Shown here piece after piece: positions 53,597-62,203 of a stretch of DNA of 64,000 bases. Below the pieces are notes generated by a model. The model saw nothing but the letters and a program-made list of their open reading frames with translations, did no database searches and was not told the DNA's origin. Location of the stretch: assembly GCF_052050035.1 (NCBI RefSeq), contig NZ_CP189882.1, positions 2,542,001 through 2,606,000 of the forward strand, given 5' to 3'. How positions within the stretch are numbered: the first letter of the stretch is position 1; each line of letters opens with the position of its first letter. The position numbers and the translations under genes were made by a program. The stretch is from Symbiopectobacterium purcellii_A. GTDB taxonomy: Bacteria; Pseudomonadota; Gammaproteobacteria; Enterobacterales; Enterobacteriaceae.

Positions 53597-54905
53597 GAGT
53601 CTGTAAAGAATTTTGTGTAAATGGCTCCATTGCTTAACCGGAGATTCGTTCTCCATACATCAACATGAATTGGCTCATAGCAGGTTTCCAGTCTCTGATT
53701 GGCAAGGTCCATTTAGCAGAGATATTATGCAAGGCTAGATAGAGTAATTTTATCACCGAGTCATCCGTTGGAAATATTCGTCGCGTTTTCGTTATCTTGC
53801 GCAATGAAGCATTTAACGACTCTATCGCGTTGGTGGTGTAGATAACCTTGCGGATCTCCGGCGGAAAGTCAAAAATGACGATGAGACGTTCCCAATTATT
53901 TCTCCACGACGGGCTGATCGTCGGGAACTGTTCATCCCATTTGGCCGCGAAGGCATCCAGGGCCTCTTCAGCGCCCTCTAGCGTTGCGGAACTATAGATG
54001 GTGCGCAGGTCAGCAGCAACGGCCTTACGCTCTTTCCAGCCGACGTAGCGCAGCGAGTTCCGCACCTGATGCACAATGCAGAGCTGTACCCGCGTATGCG
54101 GGTAAACAGCTTCAATGGCATCAGGAAAGCCTTTCAGGCCATCGCAGCAGGCGACGAAGATGTCCTTTAGCCCACGATTTTTCAGTTCTGTCATCACAGA
54201 TAACCAGAACTTGGCCCCCTCAGTTTTGGCTATCCATAGCCCCAGCAGCTCTTTTTCGCCCTGGCCGTTGACGCCGAGGGCCAGATAAACAGACTTGTTG
54301 GCCACGGCTCCGCCGTCCTGGCTTTTGACAACAATACAGTCAAGGTAAACAATGGGATAAAGCGCATCCAGCGGCCGTTGCTGCCAGCGCTTAACTTCAT
54401 CCATCACAGCATTGGTCACTTGAGAAATGAAGCCAGCGGAAACATCGACCCCGTAGACTTCTTTAAAGTGTGCCTGAATATCACGGGTTGATAACCCTCT
54501 GGAATAGAGAGAAATAATGCGGTCATCGAAGCCGTTAAGCTGTTTTTCGTGCTTACCGATCAGTGTCGGCTCGAAGGTACTGTTGCGGTCGCGCGGAATA
54601 TCGAGCTCGATCTCCCCATTTTGGCTACGTACGCTCTTGGATGTCTTGCCATTGCGTGAGTTGCCTGAATGATTACCAGCCGGGTCATGCTTAGCATACC
54701 CAAGGTGCATCTCCATCTCAGCTTCAAGAACCCGTTCCGCCAGTCTTTTAGTCAGCACCTTGAGTAGGCCTGATTCACCCAGCAGATCCTGAGGGGAGTG
54801 ACAATCTTGAAGCAGTTGGTCAATAAGTTCGTTGCTGATAGGCATTTTGTTATCCTTTGAAGGTTTTCCTCAAAATGCCATTTACACAGATTATTTTACA
54901 GTCTC
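53597..54905 (-). mobile_element. IS256-family element, complete
   Basis: About 1309 bp with ends GAGTCTGTAAAGAATTTTG and, at the other side, inverted GAGACTGTAAAATAATCTG. Sits between an IS5-type fragment and a second, truncated IS256 copy; the two sides are not halves of one sequence. Confidence 0.9.
53634..54845 (-). CDS. IS256-family transposase, full length
   Basis: 403 residues, the mutator-type family length. Starts MPISNELIDQLLQDCHSPQD; a coiled N-terminal part holds LTKRLAERVLEAEMEMHLGY and SRNGKTSKSVRSQNGEIELD. DDE residues in LDCIVVKSQDGGAV (D), CCDGLKGFPDAIEAVYP (D) and YTTNAIESLNASLRK (E), plus CIVHQVRNSLRYV. No disabling change seen; a likely active source for the copies at the window start and at 54906. 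Confidence 0.95.
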   Translation of the reverse strand: MPISNELIDQLLQDCHSPQDLLGESGLLKVLTKRLAERVLEAEMEMHLGYAKHDPAGNHSGNSRNGKTSKSVRSQNGEIELDIPRDRNSTFEPTLIGKHEKQLNGFDDRIISLYSRGLSTRDIQAHFKEVYGVDVSAGFISQVTNAVMDEVKRWQQRPLDALYPIVYLDCIVVKSQDGGAVANKSVYLALGVNGQGEKELLGLWIAKTEGAKFWLSVMTELKNRGLKDIFVACCDGLKGFPDAIEAVYPHTRVQLCIVHQVRNSLRYVGWKERKAVAADLRTIYSSATLEGAEEALDAFAAKWDEQFPTISPSWRNNWERLIVIFDFPPEIRKVIYTTNAIESLNASLRKITKTRRIFPTDDSVIKLLYLALHNISAKWTLPIRDWKPAMSQFMLMYGERISG

Positions 54906-55483
54906 AGTTCTGGTTATCTGTAATGACAGAACTGAAAAATCGTGGGCTACAGGACATCTTCATCGCCTGCTGCGATGGCCTGAAGGGCTTTCCTGATGCC
55001 ATTGAAGCTGTTTACCCGCATACGCGGGTACAGCTCTGCATCGTGCATCAGGTGCGGAACTCGCTGCGCTACGTCGGCTGGAAAGAGCGTAAAGCCGTTG
55101 CTGCTGACCTCCGCACTATCTATAGTTCCGCAACGCTAGAGGGCGCTGAAGAGGCCCTGGATGCCTTCGCGGCCAAATGGGATGAGCAGTTCCCGACGAT
55201 CAGCCCATCGTGGAGAAATAATTGGGAACGTCTCATCGTCATTTTTGATTTTCCGCCGGAGATCCGCAAGGTTATCTACACCACCAACGCGATAGAGTCG
55301 TTAAATGCTTCATTGCGCAAGATAACGAAAACGCGACGAATATTTCCAACGGATGACTCGGTGCTAAAATTATTCTATCTAGCCTTGCATAATATCTCGG
55401 CTAAATGGACCCTACCAATCAGAGACTGGAAACCGGCTATGAGCCAATTCATGTTGATGTATGGAGATCGGATTTCCGGTTAA
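54906..55483 (+). pseudogene. IS256-family transposase, C-terminal half
   Basis: Begins abruptly at QFWLSVMTELKNRGLQDIFI, directly after the end of the complete IS256, so residues 1 to about 210 are lost; an ATG at 54857 inside the neighbour opens the frame by chance. The second D and the E motif are present, the first D is not. A few substitutions (ACCDG kept, GLQD, VLKLFYL) show that it diverged from the complete copy. Its right end is at about 55520. Confidence 0.9.
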
Positions 55484-55520
55484 GCGATGGAGCCATTTAC
55501 ACGAAATTCTTTACAGACTC

Positions 55521-56272
55521 GATGGGGTGCAGGGCAGAAAGGATTTATCCCAACCCCATTAGATAAACTGCTTTTTATTTTATTGTATTTAAAATGTTAT
55601 CCGACCTATGATTTGCAAGGACTTCTTTTTGGTTTAGATAGAACACGGGTATGTCGCTGGGTAAAAATATTATTGCCGGTTTTAGAGATGACCTTGGGGC
55701 GAGAATGTGTTTTGCCCGCTCGTCAAATTCGCTCTGCTGAGGAATTTTTTCGCGCCTTTCCTGGAGTTAAAGACGTCTTTATTGATGGGACAGAGCGACC
55801 TGTCCAAAAGCCTAAGAATCTGCGTCGGCGAAAAAAAATGTATTCGGGAAAGAAAAGACAGACCACTCGAAAAGGGCTTATTATGACTGACGAAACAAGG
55901 CAAATTGGATTTATCCCCATGAGCAAAAATGGTCGCCGTCACGATAAACGCTTACTCGATAAAGTCGATATAATTCGCCATATTCCTCCTGAGGTAACCA
56001 TCTGGGCAGATACTGGTTTTCAAGGTATAGATAAACAGCATCCTAATACACAAATCCCAAAAAAAGGAACTCGAAAAAGACCTTTATCGCCTGAACAAAA
56101 ACAAGAAAATAAAATAATCTCGGGCATCCGTATTACAGTTGAACACGCCATCGCGGGTATCAAGCGCCTCGGTTGCATGCCCCAAATTTTACGGAATTGT
56201 AGACCCTTTATTGATGATACCTTCTTACTCCTTAGCGCCGGTCTTTGGAATTTCCATCTCAGAACAGCGTAA
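55521..56272 (+). pseudogene. IS5-family (DDE_Tnp_4 type) transposase, 5' truncated by IS256
   Basis: Nearly identical to the copy at 935-1651, with DGTERP, WADTGFQG and VEHAIAG motifs, and keeps a few more N-terminal residues (RWGAGQKGFIPTPLDKLLF). It follows an IS256 right end, as does the copy at the window start, but the junction is at a different base. The element's right end, near 56323, cuts livG. Confidence 0.82.
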
Positions 56273-56323
56273 AATTTACTTCAATCACCGAAACACCCTT
56301 ATTTCACTATTAAGCAACACGCT

Positions 56324-56964
56324 TCATGTTCAACGTGATCACCTCGAACTACAAGCCGACCTCGGGCTGTGTCAGTTTAGAGGATATCACCATCACCGGG
56401 CTTAAACCCAACGTGGTGGTCAACAAAGGGATCGCGCGCACGTTTCAAAATATCCGTCTGTTCGGCTCCATGACGGTGCTGGAGAACGTCTTGATCGGTT
56501 TCGATCGTGCGATTCATTACTCCTTTCTTGAAGCGGCACTGCACGTGGGGCGTTTTTTTTCGGCAGAACGCAAAGCCAAAGAAGAAGCGATGAAGATTCT
56601 GGAGTATATCGGTATCGCCCAGCATGCCAATGCCCTGGCCACTAACCTCAGCTACGGGAATCAGCGCAAGGTGGAGATCGCCCGTGCACTGGCGACCTCG
56701 CCGTCGTTGCTGCTGCTGGATGAGCCTGCCGCAGGCATGAACCCGAAAGAGACCAGCGAATTAGCGCAGCTGATTTTCAAAATGCGTGATGACTTCAAAC
56801 TGACAGTGTTGTTTATCGAACATGACATGTCATTTGTGAATACGCTGTGTGAGTGCGTCATGGTGCTGGACTACGGCAAACCGTTATTTAGCGGGAGGAC
56901 GCAGGAAGCGATCAACGACAAAACGGTGATCACCGCCTATCTGGGAGACATCGACTATGCTTAA
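56324..56964 (+). pseudogene. livG: Branched-chain amino acid ABC transporter ATPase LivG, 5' truncated by IS5
   Basis: The sequence begins at FNVITSNYKPTSGCVSLEDI, just after where Walker A should be, so the ATP-binding P-loop is lost and the protein cannot hydrolyse ATP. What remains shows the LivG signature region LATNLSYGNQRKVEIARAL, Walker B LLLLDEPAAGMNPKET and IEHDMSFVNTLCECVMVLDY. An ATG at 56326 would give 212 residues. It overlaps livF by 8 bases, as in intact livGF pairs. Confidence 0.88.
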
Positions 56965-57652
56965 GGCCGAAAATCTACAGGTGTTTTACGGGTTGATTCA
57001 GGGGCTGAAAGGCGTCGATATCGAGGTCAACAACAGCGAAATCGTTACCCTGATCGGCAGTAACGGCGCAGGCAAAACCTCAGCGCTGAGCGGCATTCTG
57101 AACATGGTGAAATCGTCGGGCACGGTCACCTTCCTTAATGAAGAGGTCACACACAGCCAAACGCACCAGATTGTGCGCAAAGGGCTGGCGCTGGTGCCCG
57201 AAGGGCGCAAGGTGTTCACCAATCTGACGATTGAAGAAAACCTGAAAATAGGGGCGTACAACAACCCGGTCAATTTCCATTATCTGTGTGAAAAGATGTA
57301 CGCCCTGTTTCCGCGCTTAAAAGAGCGCCGTCATCAGATGGCGGGCACCATGAGCGGCGGCGAACAACAGATGCTGGCGATTGCGCGCGCCCTTATGAGC
57401 GAGCCTGTCTTTCTGATGCTGGATGAACCCAGTCTCGGGCTGGCACCGAAGATTGTGGGTGAGGTGTTCAATATCATCAAGCAGCTACAGAAGGAGAACA
57501 TCACCATTCTGCTGGTGGAACAGAATGCGACGGCGGCATTGAAAATCGCCGACCGTGCTTATGTGCTGGAGAATGGCAATATCGTGCTGCACGGTGCGGC
57601 GGCGGATATTCTCGCCAACCCTGAGGTGAAACGGATGTATCTCGGGGGATGA
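56957..57652 (+). CDS. livF: Branched-chain amino acid ABC transporter ATPase LivF
   Basis: 231 residues (E. coli LivF 237), full length. Walker A LIGSNGAGKTSALSGILNMV, signature MSGGEQQMLAIARALMS, Walker B FLMLDEPSLGLAPKIVGEVF and the LLVEQNATAALKIADRAYVL switch region. Normally pairs with LivG on LivHM; since livG is beheaded and no livHM or livJ is seen, this intact gene probably has no working complex unless its partners lie elsewhere. Confidence 0.93.
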   Translation: MLKAENLQVFYGLIQGLKGVDIEVNNSEIVTLIGSNGAGKTSALSGILNMVKSSGTVTFLNEEVTHSQTHQIVRKGLALVPEGRKVFTNLTIEENLKIGAYNNPVNFHYLCEKMYALFPRLKERRHQMAGTMSGGEQQMLAIARALMSEPVFLMLDEPSLGLAPKIVGEVFNIIKQLQKENITILLVEQNATAALKIADRAYVLENGNIVLHGAAADILANPEVKRMYLGG

Positions 57653-57673
57653 TCCTGCGCGAGTGCCTTTTTA

Positions 57674-57705
57674 CTCATGATTTCCGCGTGAGCGGAGATC
57701 ATGAG
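57674..57705. repeat. 14-bp inverted repeat after livF
   Basis: CTCATGATTTCCGC, GTGA, GCGGAGATCATGAG: one mismatch, no T run on either side. Could be a weak terminator, a REP-like element or a regulator site. Confidence 0.5.
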
Positions 57706-57852
57706 ATTGCCCGTAATTCTTGGTATAGAAAAACCCGCCATTGACGCCGTCTGCTATGATCCTGACAATGCTCTCCCTTTTATCCAACGTACTGTTTATC
57801 GAACATACTGTTTAGTAAACCAACGGTGCCGTTGATAACCCGGTAGGACTTT

Positions 57853-58626
57853 ATGGAAGCGTGGCTGGATCATTTTGTGACCCAATCTGTCACCTATTCA
57901 CTGATTGCGGTGATGTTAGTGGCTTTTTTGGAATCGCTGGCGCTGGTGGGGCTGTTGCTGCCCGGCACGGTGATGATGGCGACGTTGGGCGCGCTCATCG
58001 GTAGCGGGCAACTGAGCCTGTACGCAGCGTGGGGGGCCGGGTTGGTGGGCTGCCTGCTGGGAGATTGGATATCCTATTTTATCGGTTGGAAATTCAAAAC
58101 CCCGCTGCACAGCTGGTCGTTTTTAAACAAACACCAGACCTTGCTGCGTCGTACGGAACATGCCTTGCACCAACACCCGATGCCCACGATCATCATCGGG
58201 CGTTTCGTTGGCCCAACCCGACCGTTAATCCCGATGGTAGCAGGGATGCTGGCCCTGCCACCCGCGCGCTTTGCGCTGCCAAACATCATTGGCTGCGTGG
58301 TTTGGCCACCGACCTATTTTCTGCCGGGTATTTTGGCGGGCGTCGCATATGACATTCCGTTCGGTGGCAACAGCGCGTCATTCCGCTGGTTGCTGCTGGG
58401 GGTGGCAATAGTGGTGTGGCTTGCCGGATGGCTAAGCTGGCGCTGGTGGAACAGCCGAAAGCAAACCAAAAGCCGCAAGCGCTTGGCGTGGTTGACCGTG
58501 GTGCATTTACGCTGGCTGGCTCCGTTGACCACGGCGGCTGCCGTCGCGGGCGTCGTGGTGTTACTTCAACACCCGATGATGCCAGTGTACAGCCATCTGC
58601 TAGGGAAAGTGGTGTTGCGGGGATAA
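57853..58626 (+). CDS. yabI: DedA-family inner-membrane protein YabI
   Basis: 257 residues (E. coli 254). DedA/SNARE-associated family; members help undecaprenyl-phosphate and phospholipid recycling across the membrane. Signatures AFLESLALVGLLLPGTVMMA, the glycine-rich GDWISYFIGWKF and RFVGPTRPLIPMVAGMLALP (with the conserved acidic and arginine residues), then further membrane segments to the C-terminus. In E. coli it lies next to thiBPQ; here the DUF2511 gene and ilvBN come between. Confidence 0.95.
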   Translation: MEAWLDHFVTQSVTYSLIAVMLVAFLESLALVGLLLPGTVMMATLGALIGSGQLSLYAAWGAGLVGCLLGDWISYFIGWKFKTPLHSWSFLNKHQTLLRRTEHALHQHPMPTIIIGRFVGPTRPLIPMVAGMLALPPARFALPNIIGCVVWPPTYFLPGILAGVAYDIPFGGNSASFRWLLLGVAIVVWLAGWLSWRWWNSRKQTKSRKRLAWLTVVHLRWLAPLTTAAAVAGVVVLLQHPMMPVYSHLLGKVVLRG

Positions 58627-58761
58627 TGCATCGCGTTGATGAATCACGAAACTAGACCTGTTTGAAACGTTGTTTTACTATCGTCCCGCGTGAAGGCAGC
58701 GGCAGTCCACTGGATTGCCGCTGCCTTCACGTTAATATCATAACCAATGGATGGAAAAACA

Positions 58762-59112
58762 ATGAAAAAGATCGTGATTACGGCGCTGGTGCTGTTGATG
58801 AGCGCTGGGGCTTATGCCGCTGGCGATAAAAGCAAAACGATTACGGCGAAAAGCTACGGGGATAAATGGCAGTTCACCTTTGAGAAAGGGGAACTCATCT
58901 GTTCGACGGGCATCGTGGTGCTGAAAAACAGTAAAGATGGCAAGGTTTATGCGCTTAATGGTATGGCAAATGCTCTCGCTGATTCAGGCCGTAAGCTGGG
59001 CAAGTCACCGATTTTGAATAATAAAGCGGTTACCAAGCCCGATCCGCAAGTGGCGGGTTATCAGATGTCTACCGTCGATATCATGATGGAAGGCCGCGAC
59101 CTCTGTAATTAA
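58762..59112 (+). CDS. DUF2511 (YebY-like) secreted protein
   Basis: 116 residues from ATG 58762 (GGA upstream); ATG 58747 would add MDGKT. Signal peptide MKKIVITALVLLMSAGAYA, then GDKSKTITAKSYGDKWQFTF and GELICSTGIVVLKNSKDGKV, with paired cysteines at LICST and the final DLCN, as in YebY-type proteins. Function not known to me. Confidence 0.75.
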   Translation: MKKIVITALVLLMSAGAYAAGDKSKTITAKSYGDKWQFTFEKGELICSTGIVVLKNSKDGKVYALNGMANALADSGRKLGKSPILNNKAVTKPDPQVAGYQMSTVDIMMEGRDLCN

Positions 59113-59176
59113 TCGCTGTGTGTTCGTTAGCAGGATGACTCAGCACATCCTGCTAATCGCGGTAACGAGCCGAACG

Positions 59177-59470
59177 TTAGCGATAAAACTCAGCCACCTG
59201 ATCAAAAATGCGCATATCGGCACCGTGGCGGCGTACTTGTAGCACATCCTCCAGCTTTTCTACCTGACTTATCATCTGCGGTAGTCGGCTGTCTTCCTGA
59301 ACCAGAAGCCAGATGCGGCTCTCTTTTCCCCCGGCTAGCGGCATACACAGAATGCCTTCCACGTTATAAGCGCGACGGGCGAACAGGCCGCACACATGAG
59401 ACATGACGCCAGGGTGGTTGCGTACCGCCAGTTCTAGGGTTACATGAGACGAGGTTGATTGATTTTGCAT
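59177..59470 (-). CDS. ilvN: Acetolactate synthase I, regulatory subunit
   Basis: 97 residues (E. coli 96). One ACT domain, LELAVRNHPGVMSHVCGLFA then RRAYNVEGILCMPLAG, that binds valine and switches IlvB activity. ATG 59470 gives MQNQSTSSH, with GGAG in the ilvB stop region; the frame extends upstream to 59485 but overlaps ilvB. Directly downstream of ilvB. Confidence 0.95.
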   Translation of the reverse strand: MQNQSTSSHVTLELAVRNHPGVMSHVCGLFARRAYNVEGILCMPLAGGKESRIWLLVQEDSRLPQMISQVEKLEDVLQVRRHGADMRIFDQVAEFYR

Positions 59471-59474
59471 GGTG

Positions 59475-61154
59475 TCAGTCTCCAATCATATCGGTGTTGG
59501 CCCCGCCCGGCGGCACCATCGGGTATACTTTTTCGCTCGCATCGATGGCCGCATGAATCAGAGCCGGGCCCGGCGTGTGCAGGGCGTCTGCCAGCATGGC
59601 AGCCGGATCGTCCGCGTTATTCAGGTCATAGGCTGCGAAGCCGAAGCCGCGAGCGATGCTGATAAAATCGGTTTGGTAGCGGTAGTCAGCGGCGAAGATA
59701 CGCTGTCCATAGAACAGGTCTTGCTGCTGGTGAACCAGCCCTAATGCCTGATTGTTCATCAGGATGATCTTAACATTAAGCCCCTCTTCGGCCGCCGTTG
59801 CCATCTCTTGAATGTTCATCATGATGCTGCCATCGCCTGAAAAGCACACCACAATTTTGTCGGGTTCTGCCAGTGCGGCACCCATTGCAGCAGGCAAGCC
59901 AAATCCCATGGTACCGAGGCCGCCGGAGGTTAACCATTCGCGCGGCCGACGCAGCGGGTAGCTCTGTGCCACCCACATCTGATGCTGACCCACGTCGGTG
60001 GCGATGATGGCATCGTCCGTCAGCGCCTGCGCCGTTGCTTGTACCAGCCCATAATGGCTCAACGGGTCGTCAGCGCCCGGCATGCGGAACGGATAGGTTT
60101 GCTGTAACGCAGATACTGCCTGATGCCATTTTTCCCGTTTTTGCGGCTCAATCAACGGCAACAAATGCGTCAGCGCTTCACCCACATCGGCATGCAACCC
60201 AACGTGCGCCTGGCGAATTTTTCCCAGTTCCGCCGCATCGATATCGATATGGATGATGCTGGCATCCGGGCAGAATTGCTCTGCTTTACCGATAGCGCGG
60301 TCGTCAAAGCGTGCGCCCAGTACGATAAGCAAGTCTGACTGCTGCAAAATCAGGTTAGTGGAACGGGCTGCGTGCATGCCTAACATGCCGAGTGACAGCG
60401 GGTGATCGGTCGGCATGGCCCCGAGCGCCATCAGCGTCATGGTGGTCGGCAGGCTGGCGCGCTCGGCGAGTTCAATCGCCTGTTTGTGGGCCTCGGCGCT
60501 GATGATGCCTCCGCCCAGATAGAGGATTGGGCGCTCGGCCGCATTGATCATCGCGGCGGCCTGCGCGATGGCTTGTGTATCGATGGCGGGAGTGAAATCT
60601 GGTTCAGCTCTGGCTGGCAGTTCGGACAATTCGATGGTGGCGGTTTGAACATCTTTCGGAATATCGATCCACACCGGACCGGGACGCCCTGATTGCGCGA
60701 TGCGAAACGCGTCTGAAATCACGCGTGGCAGTTCGTTGATGTCCCGCACCAGATAGTTATGTTTGGTGACGGGGATGGAAATGCCATAGGTATCCACTTC
60801 CTGAAAGGCATCGGTGCCGATCATGGTCGAGGAGACCTGACCGGTAATGCACACCAGAGGGATGGAATCGAGTTTCGCATCGGCAATCGCGGTAAGCAGG
60901 TTAGTGGCCCCCGGGCCGCTGGAAGCCAGACAAACGGCGGCTTTGCCGCTGGCACGCGCCATGCCCTGCGCGATAAATCCTGCCCCTTGCTCATGGCGGG
61001 CGAGAATATGGCGAATAGTTTTGCTCTGCCCCAGCGCATCGTACAGCGGCAGTGCCGCCCCGCCGGGAATGCCCGCTACCGTGGTGATGCCCTGCTGTTC
61101 CAACAGCCGGACGATCAACTGTGCTCCGGTATAACGCATAGTAATATCCTTCAT
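59475..61154 (-). CDS. ilvB: Acetolactate synthase I, catalytic subunit
   Basis: ThDP enzyme that joins pyruvate to pyruvate or 2-oxobutyrate, first step to valine, leucine and isoleucine. 559 residues (E. coli 562). PYR domain with the catalytic Glu in ARHEQGAGFIAQGMARASGK, SSGPGATNLLTAIADAKLDS and QVEVDTYGIS-type FQEVDTYGISIPVTKHNYLV; ThDP-Mg motif GDGSIMMNIQEMATAAEEGL ending in the NNQALGLVHQQQDLFYGQR block. The frame starts MKDITMRYTGAQLIVRLLEQ. Preceded by the ivbL leader and attenuator. Confidence 0.96.
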   Translation of the reverse strand: MKDITMRYTGAQLIVRLLEQQGITTVAGIPGGAALPLYDALGQSKTIRHILARHEQGAGFIAQGMARASGKAAVCLASSGPGATNLLTAIADAKLDSIPLVCITGQVSSTMIGTDAFQEVDTYGISIPVTKHNYLVRDINELPRVISDAFRIAQSGRPGPVWIDIPKDVQTATIELSELPARAEPDFTPAIDTQAIAQAAAMINAAERPILYLGGGIISAEAHKQAIELAERASLPTTMTLMALGAMPTDHPLSLGMLGMHAARSTNLILQQSDLLIVLGARFDDRAIGKAEQFCPDASIIHIDIDAAELGKIRQAHVGLHADVGEALTHLLPLIEPQKREKWHQAVSALQQTYPFRMPGADDPLSHYGLVQATAQALTDDAIIATDVGQHQMWVAQSYPLRRPREWLTSGGLGTMGFGLPAAMGAALAEPDKIVVCFSGDGSIMMNIQEMATAAEEGLNVKIILMNNQALGLVHQQQDLFYGQRIFAADYRYQTDFISIARGFGFAAYDLNNADDPAAMLADALHTPGPALIHAAIDASEKVYPMVPPGGANTDMIGD

Positions 61155-61195
61155 CTGGGCCGGTGCGTTTTCGGAGCGGGGGAGGTAAAAACAAG

Positions 61196-61226
61196 AAACC
61201 CCGCTCGGCTTGCGCCGGCGGGGTTT
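61196..61226 (-). terminator. ilvBN attenuator
   Basis: On the minus strand AAACCCCGC, a G/C-rich interior with CCGGCGCAAGCCGA, then GCGGGGTTT and a T-rich run. About 28 bases past the ivbL stop and 42 before the ilvB ATG, the usual attenuator position. Confidence 0.8.
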
Positions 61227-61253
61227 GGGAATCGTGCTGTGATTCGGAACCCG

Positions 61254-61331
61254 TTACGGCGCGTCGCCGACGACCACCACCACGACCACGACCGCGTCAA
61301 CATGCGCGGTGTGTAGTAGTGCAGAAGTCAT
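61254..61331 (-). CDS. ivbL: ilvB operon leader peptide IvbL
   Basis: 25 residues: MTSALLHTAHVDA, eight consecutive valine codons, then GDAP. E. coli IvbL also ends in a valine run then GNAP. Ribosome stalling at the valine codons would favour antitermination. No leucine run besides LL near the start. Missed by routine ORF cut-offs. Confidence 0.92.
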   Translation of the reverse strand: MTSALLHTAHVDAVVVVVVVVGDAP

Positions 61332-61495
61332 AGCAGCGGAGTGTCTCACGGGGATCCTGTCAATCAGTCAGTTAGTTAGCCGTTTTATATAAGCACGGGC
61401 GTTGCAATAGGCGCAATACCCACAAGGAATAAAAAGTAAAAATTTTATTCAGCTCACAAAATACCCGGTGTTGAGTAGCAACCCGGTGTAGACAA

Positions 61496-62203
61496 TCAGT
61501 CACGCGCTGCACGGATCCCCAGTATCCGCGCCGCCTCACTGCTACCGTCACACAGTGACGTCGTGGGGCCATCGTAGGCGATGTTCCCGTCGACCAGCAG
61601 CAGACTGCGCGGCGCTATACGTAAGGCGTCATCCAGATTGTGAGTGACCATCAGCAGCGTAAGCTGCTGCTCTGCACACACCGTATCAACCAGCGTGAGC
61701 ATATCCTGGCGCAGCGCCGGATCGAGCGCGGAGAACGGTTCATCCAGCAGCAGGATAGGGCGTTGGCGCAGCAGGCAGCGGGCTAATGCAGCGCGCTGGC
61801 GTTGACCGCCAGACACCTGCGCGGGCAGGCGTTGCATCAGGCTACTTAAGCCCACGTGCTCGGCAATGGCGTGCAATGCCTGACGCTGCGCTGACGTAAG
61901 GCGCAAGCCGGGGTGCAGACCAAGCGCAATATTTTGCTCCAGCGTCAGGTGCGGGAACAGGTTGTTTTCCTGAAACAGAATCGATACCGGACGCTCGGCG
62001 GGCGGCGTATAGCGATGATCGTCGCCATTGAGCATCAGTTCGCCGCTGTTCGGTAATAAAAAACCGGCAATCAGGCTGAGCAGTGTGCTTTTACCCGCAC
62101 CGCTTTGCCCTAACAAGGCAACGCGCTCTCCCGCAGCGATGTTGACATCGAACTGCATGGGTGCCTGTTGATAGAGATAAGTGAGTTTATTCAACGACAG
62201 CAT
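61496..62203 (-). CDS. thiQ: Thiamine/TPP ABC transporter ATPase ThiQ
   Basis: 235 residues (E. coli 232). Walker A LLGQSGAGKSTLLSLIAGFL, Q-loop SILFQENNLFPHLTLEQNIA, signature VSGGQRQRAALARCLLRQRP and Walker B ILLLDEPFSALDPALRQDML. Energises ThiP for uptake of thiamine and its phosphates from the periplasm. Overlaps thiP by 17 bases. Confidence 0.96.
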   Translation of the reverse strand: MLSLNKLTYLYQQAPMQFDVNIAAGERVALLGQSGAGKSTLLSLIAGFLLPNSGELMLNGDDHRYTPPAERPVSILFQENNLFPHLTLEQNIALGLHPGLRLTSAQRQALHAIAEHVGLSSLMQRLPAQVSGGQRQRAALARCLLRQRPILLLDEPFSALDPALRQDMLTLVDTVCAEQQLTLLMVTHNLDDALRIAPRSLLLVDGNIAYDGPTTSLCDGSSEAARILGIRAARD

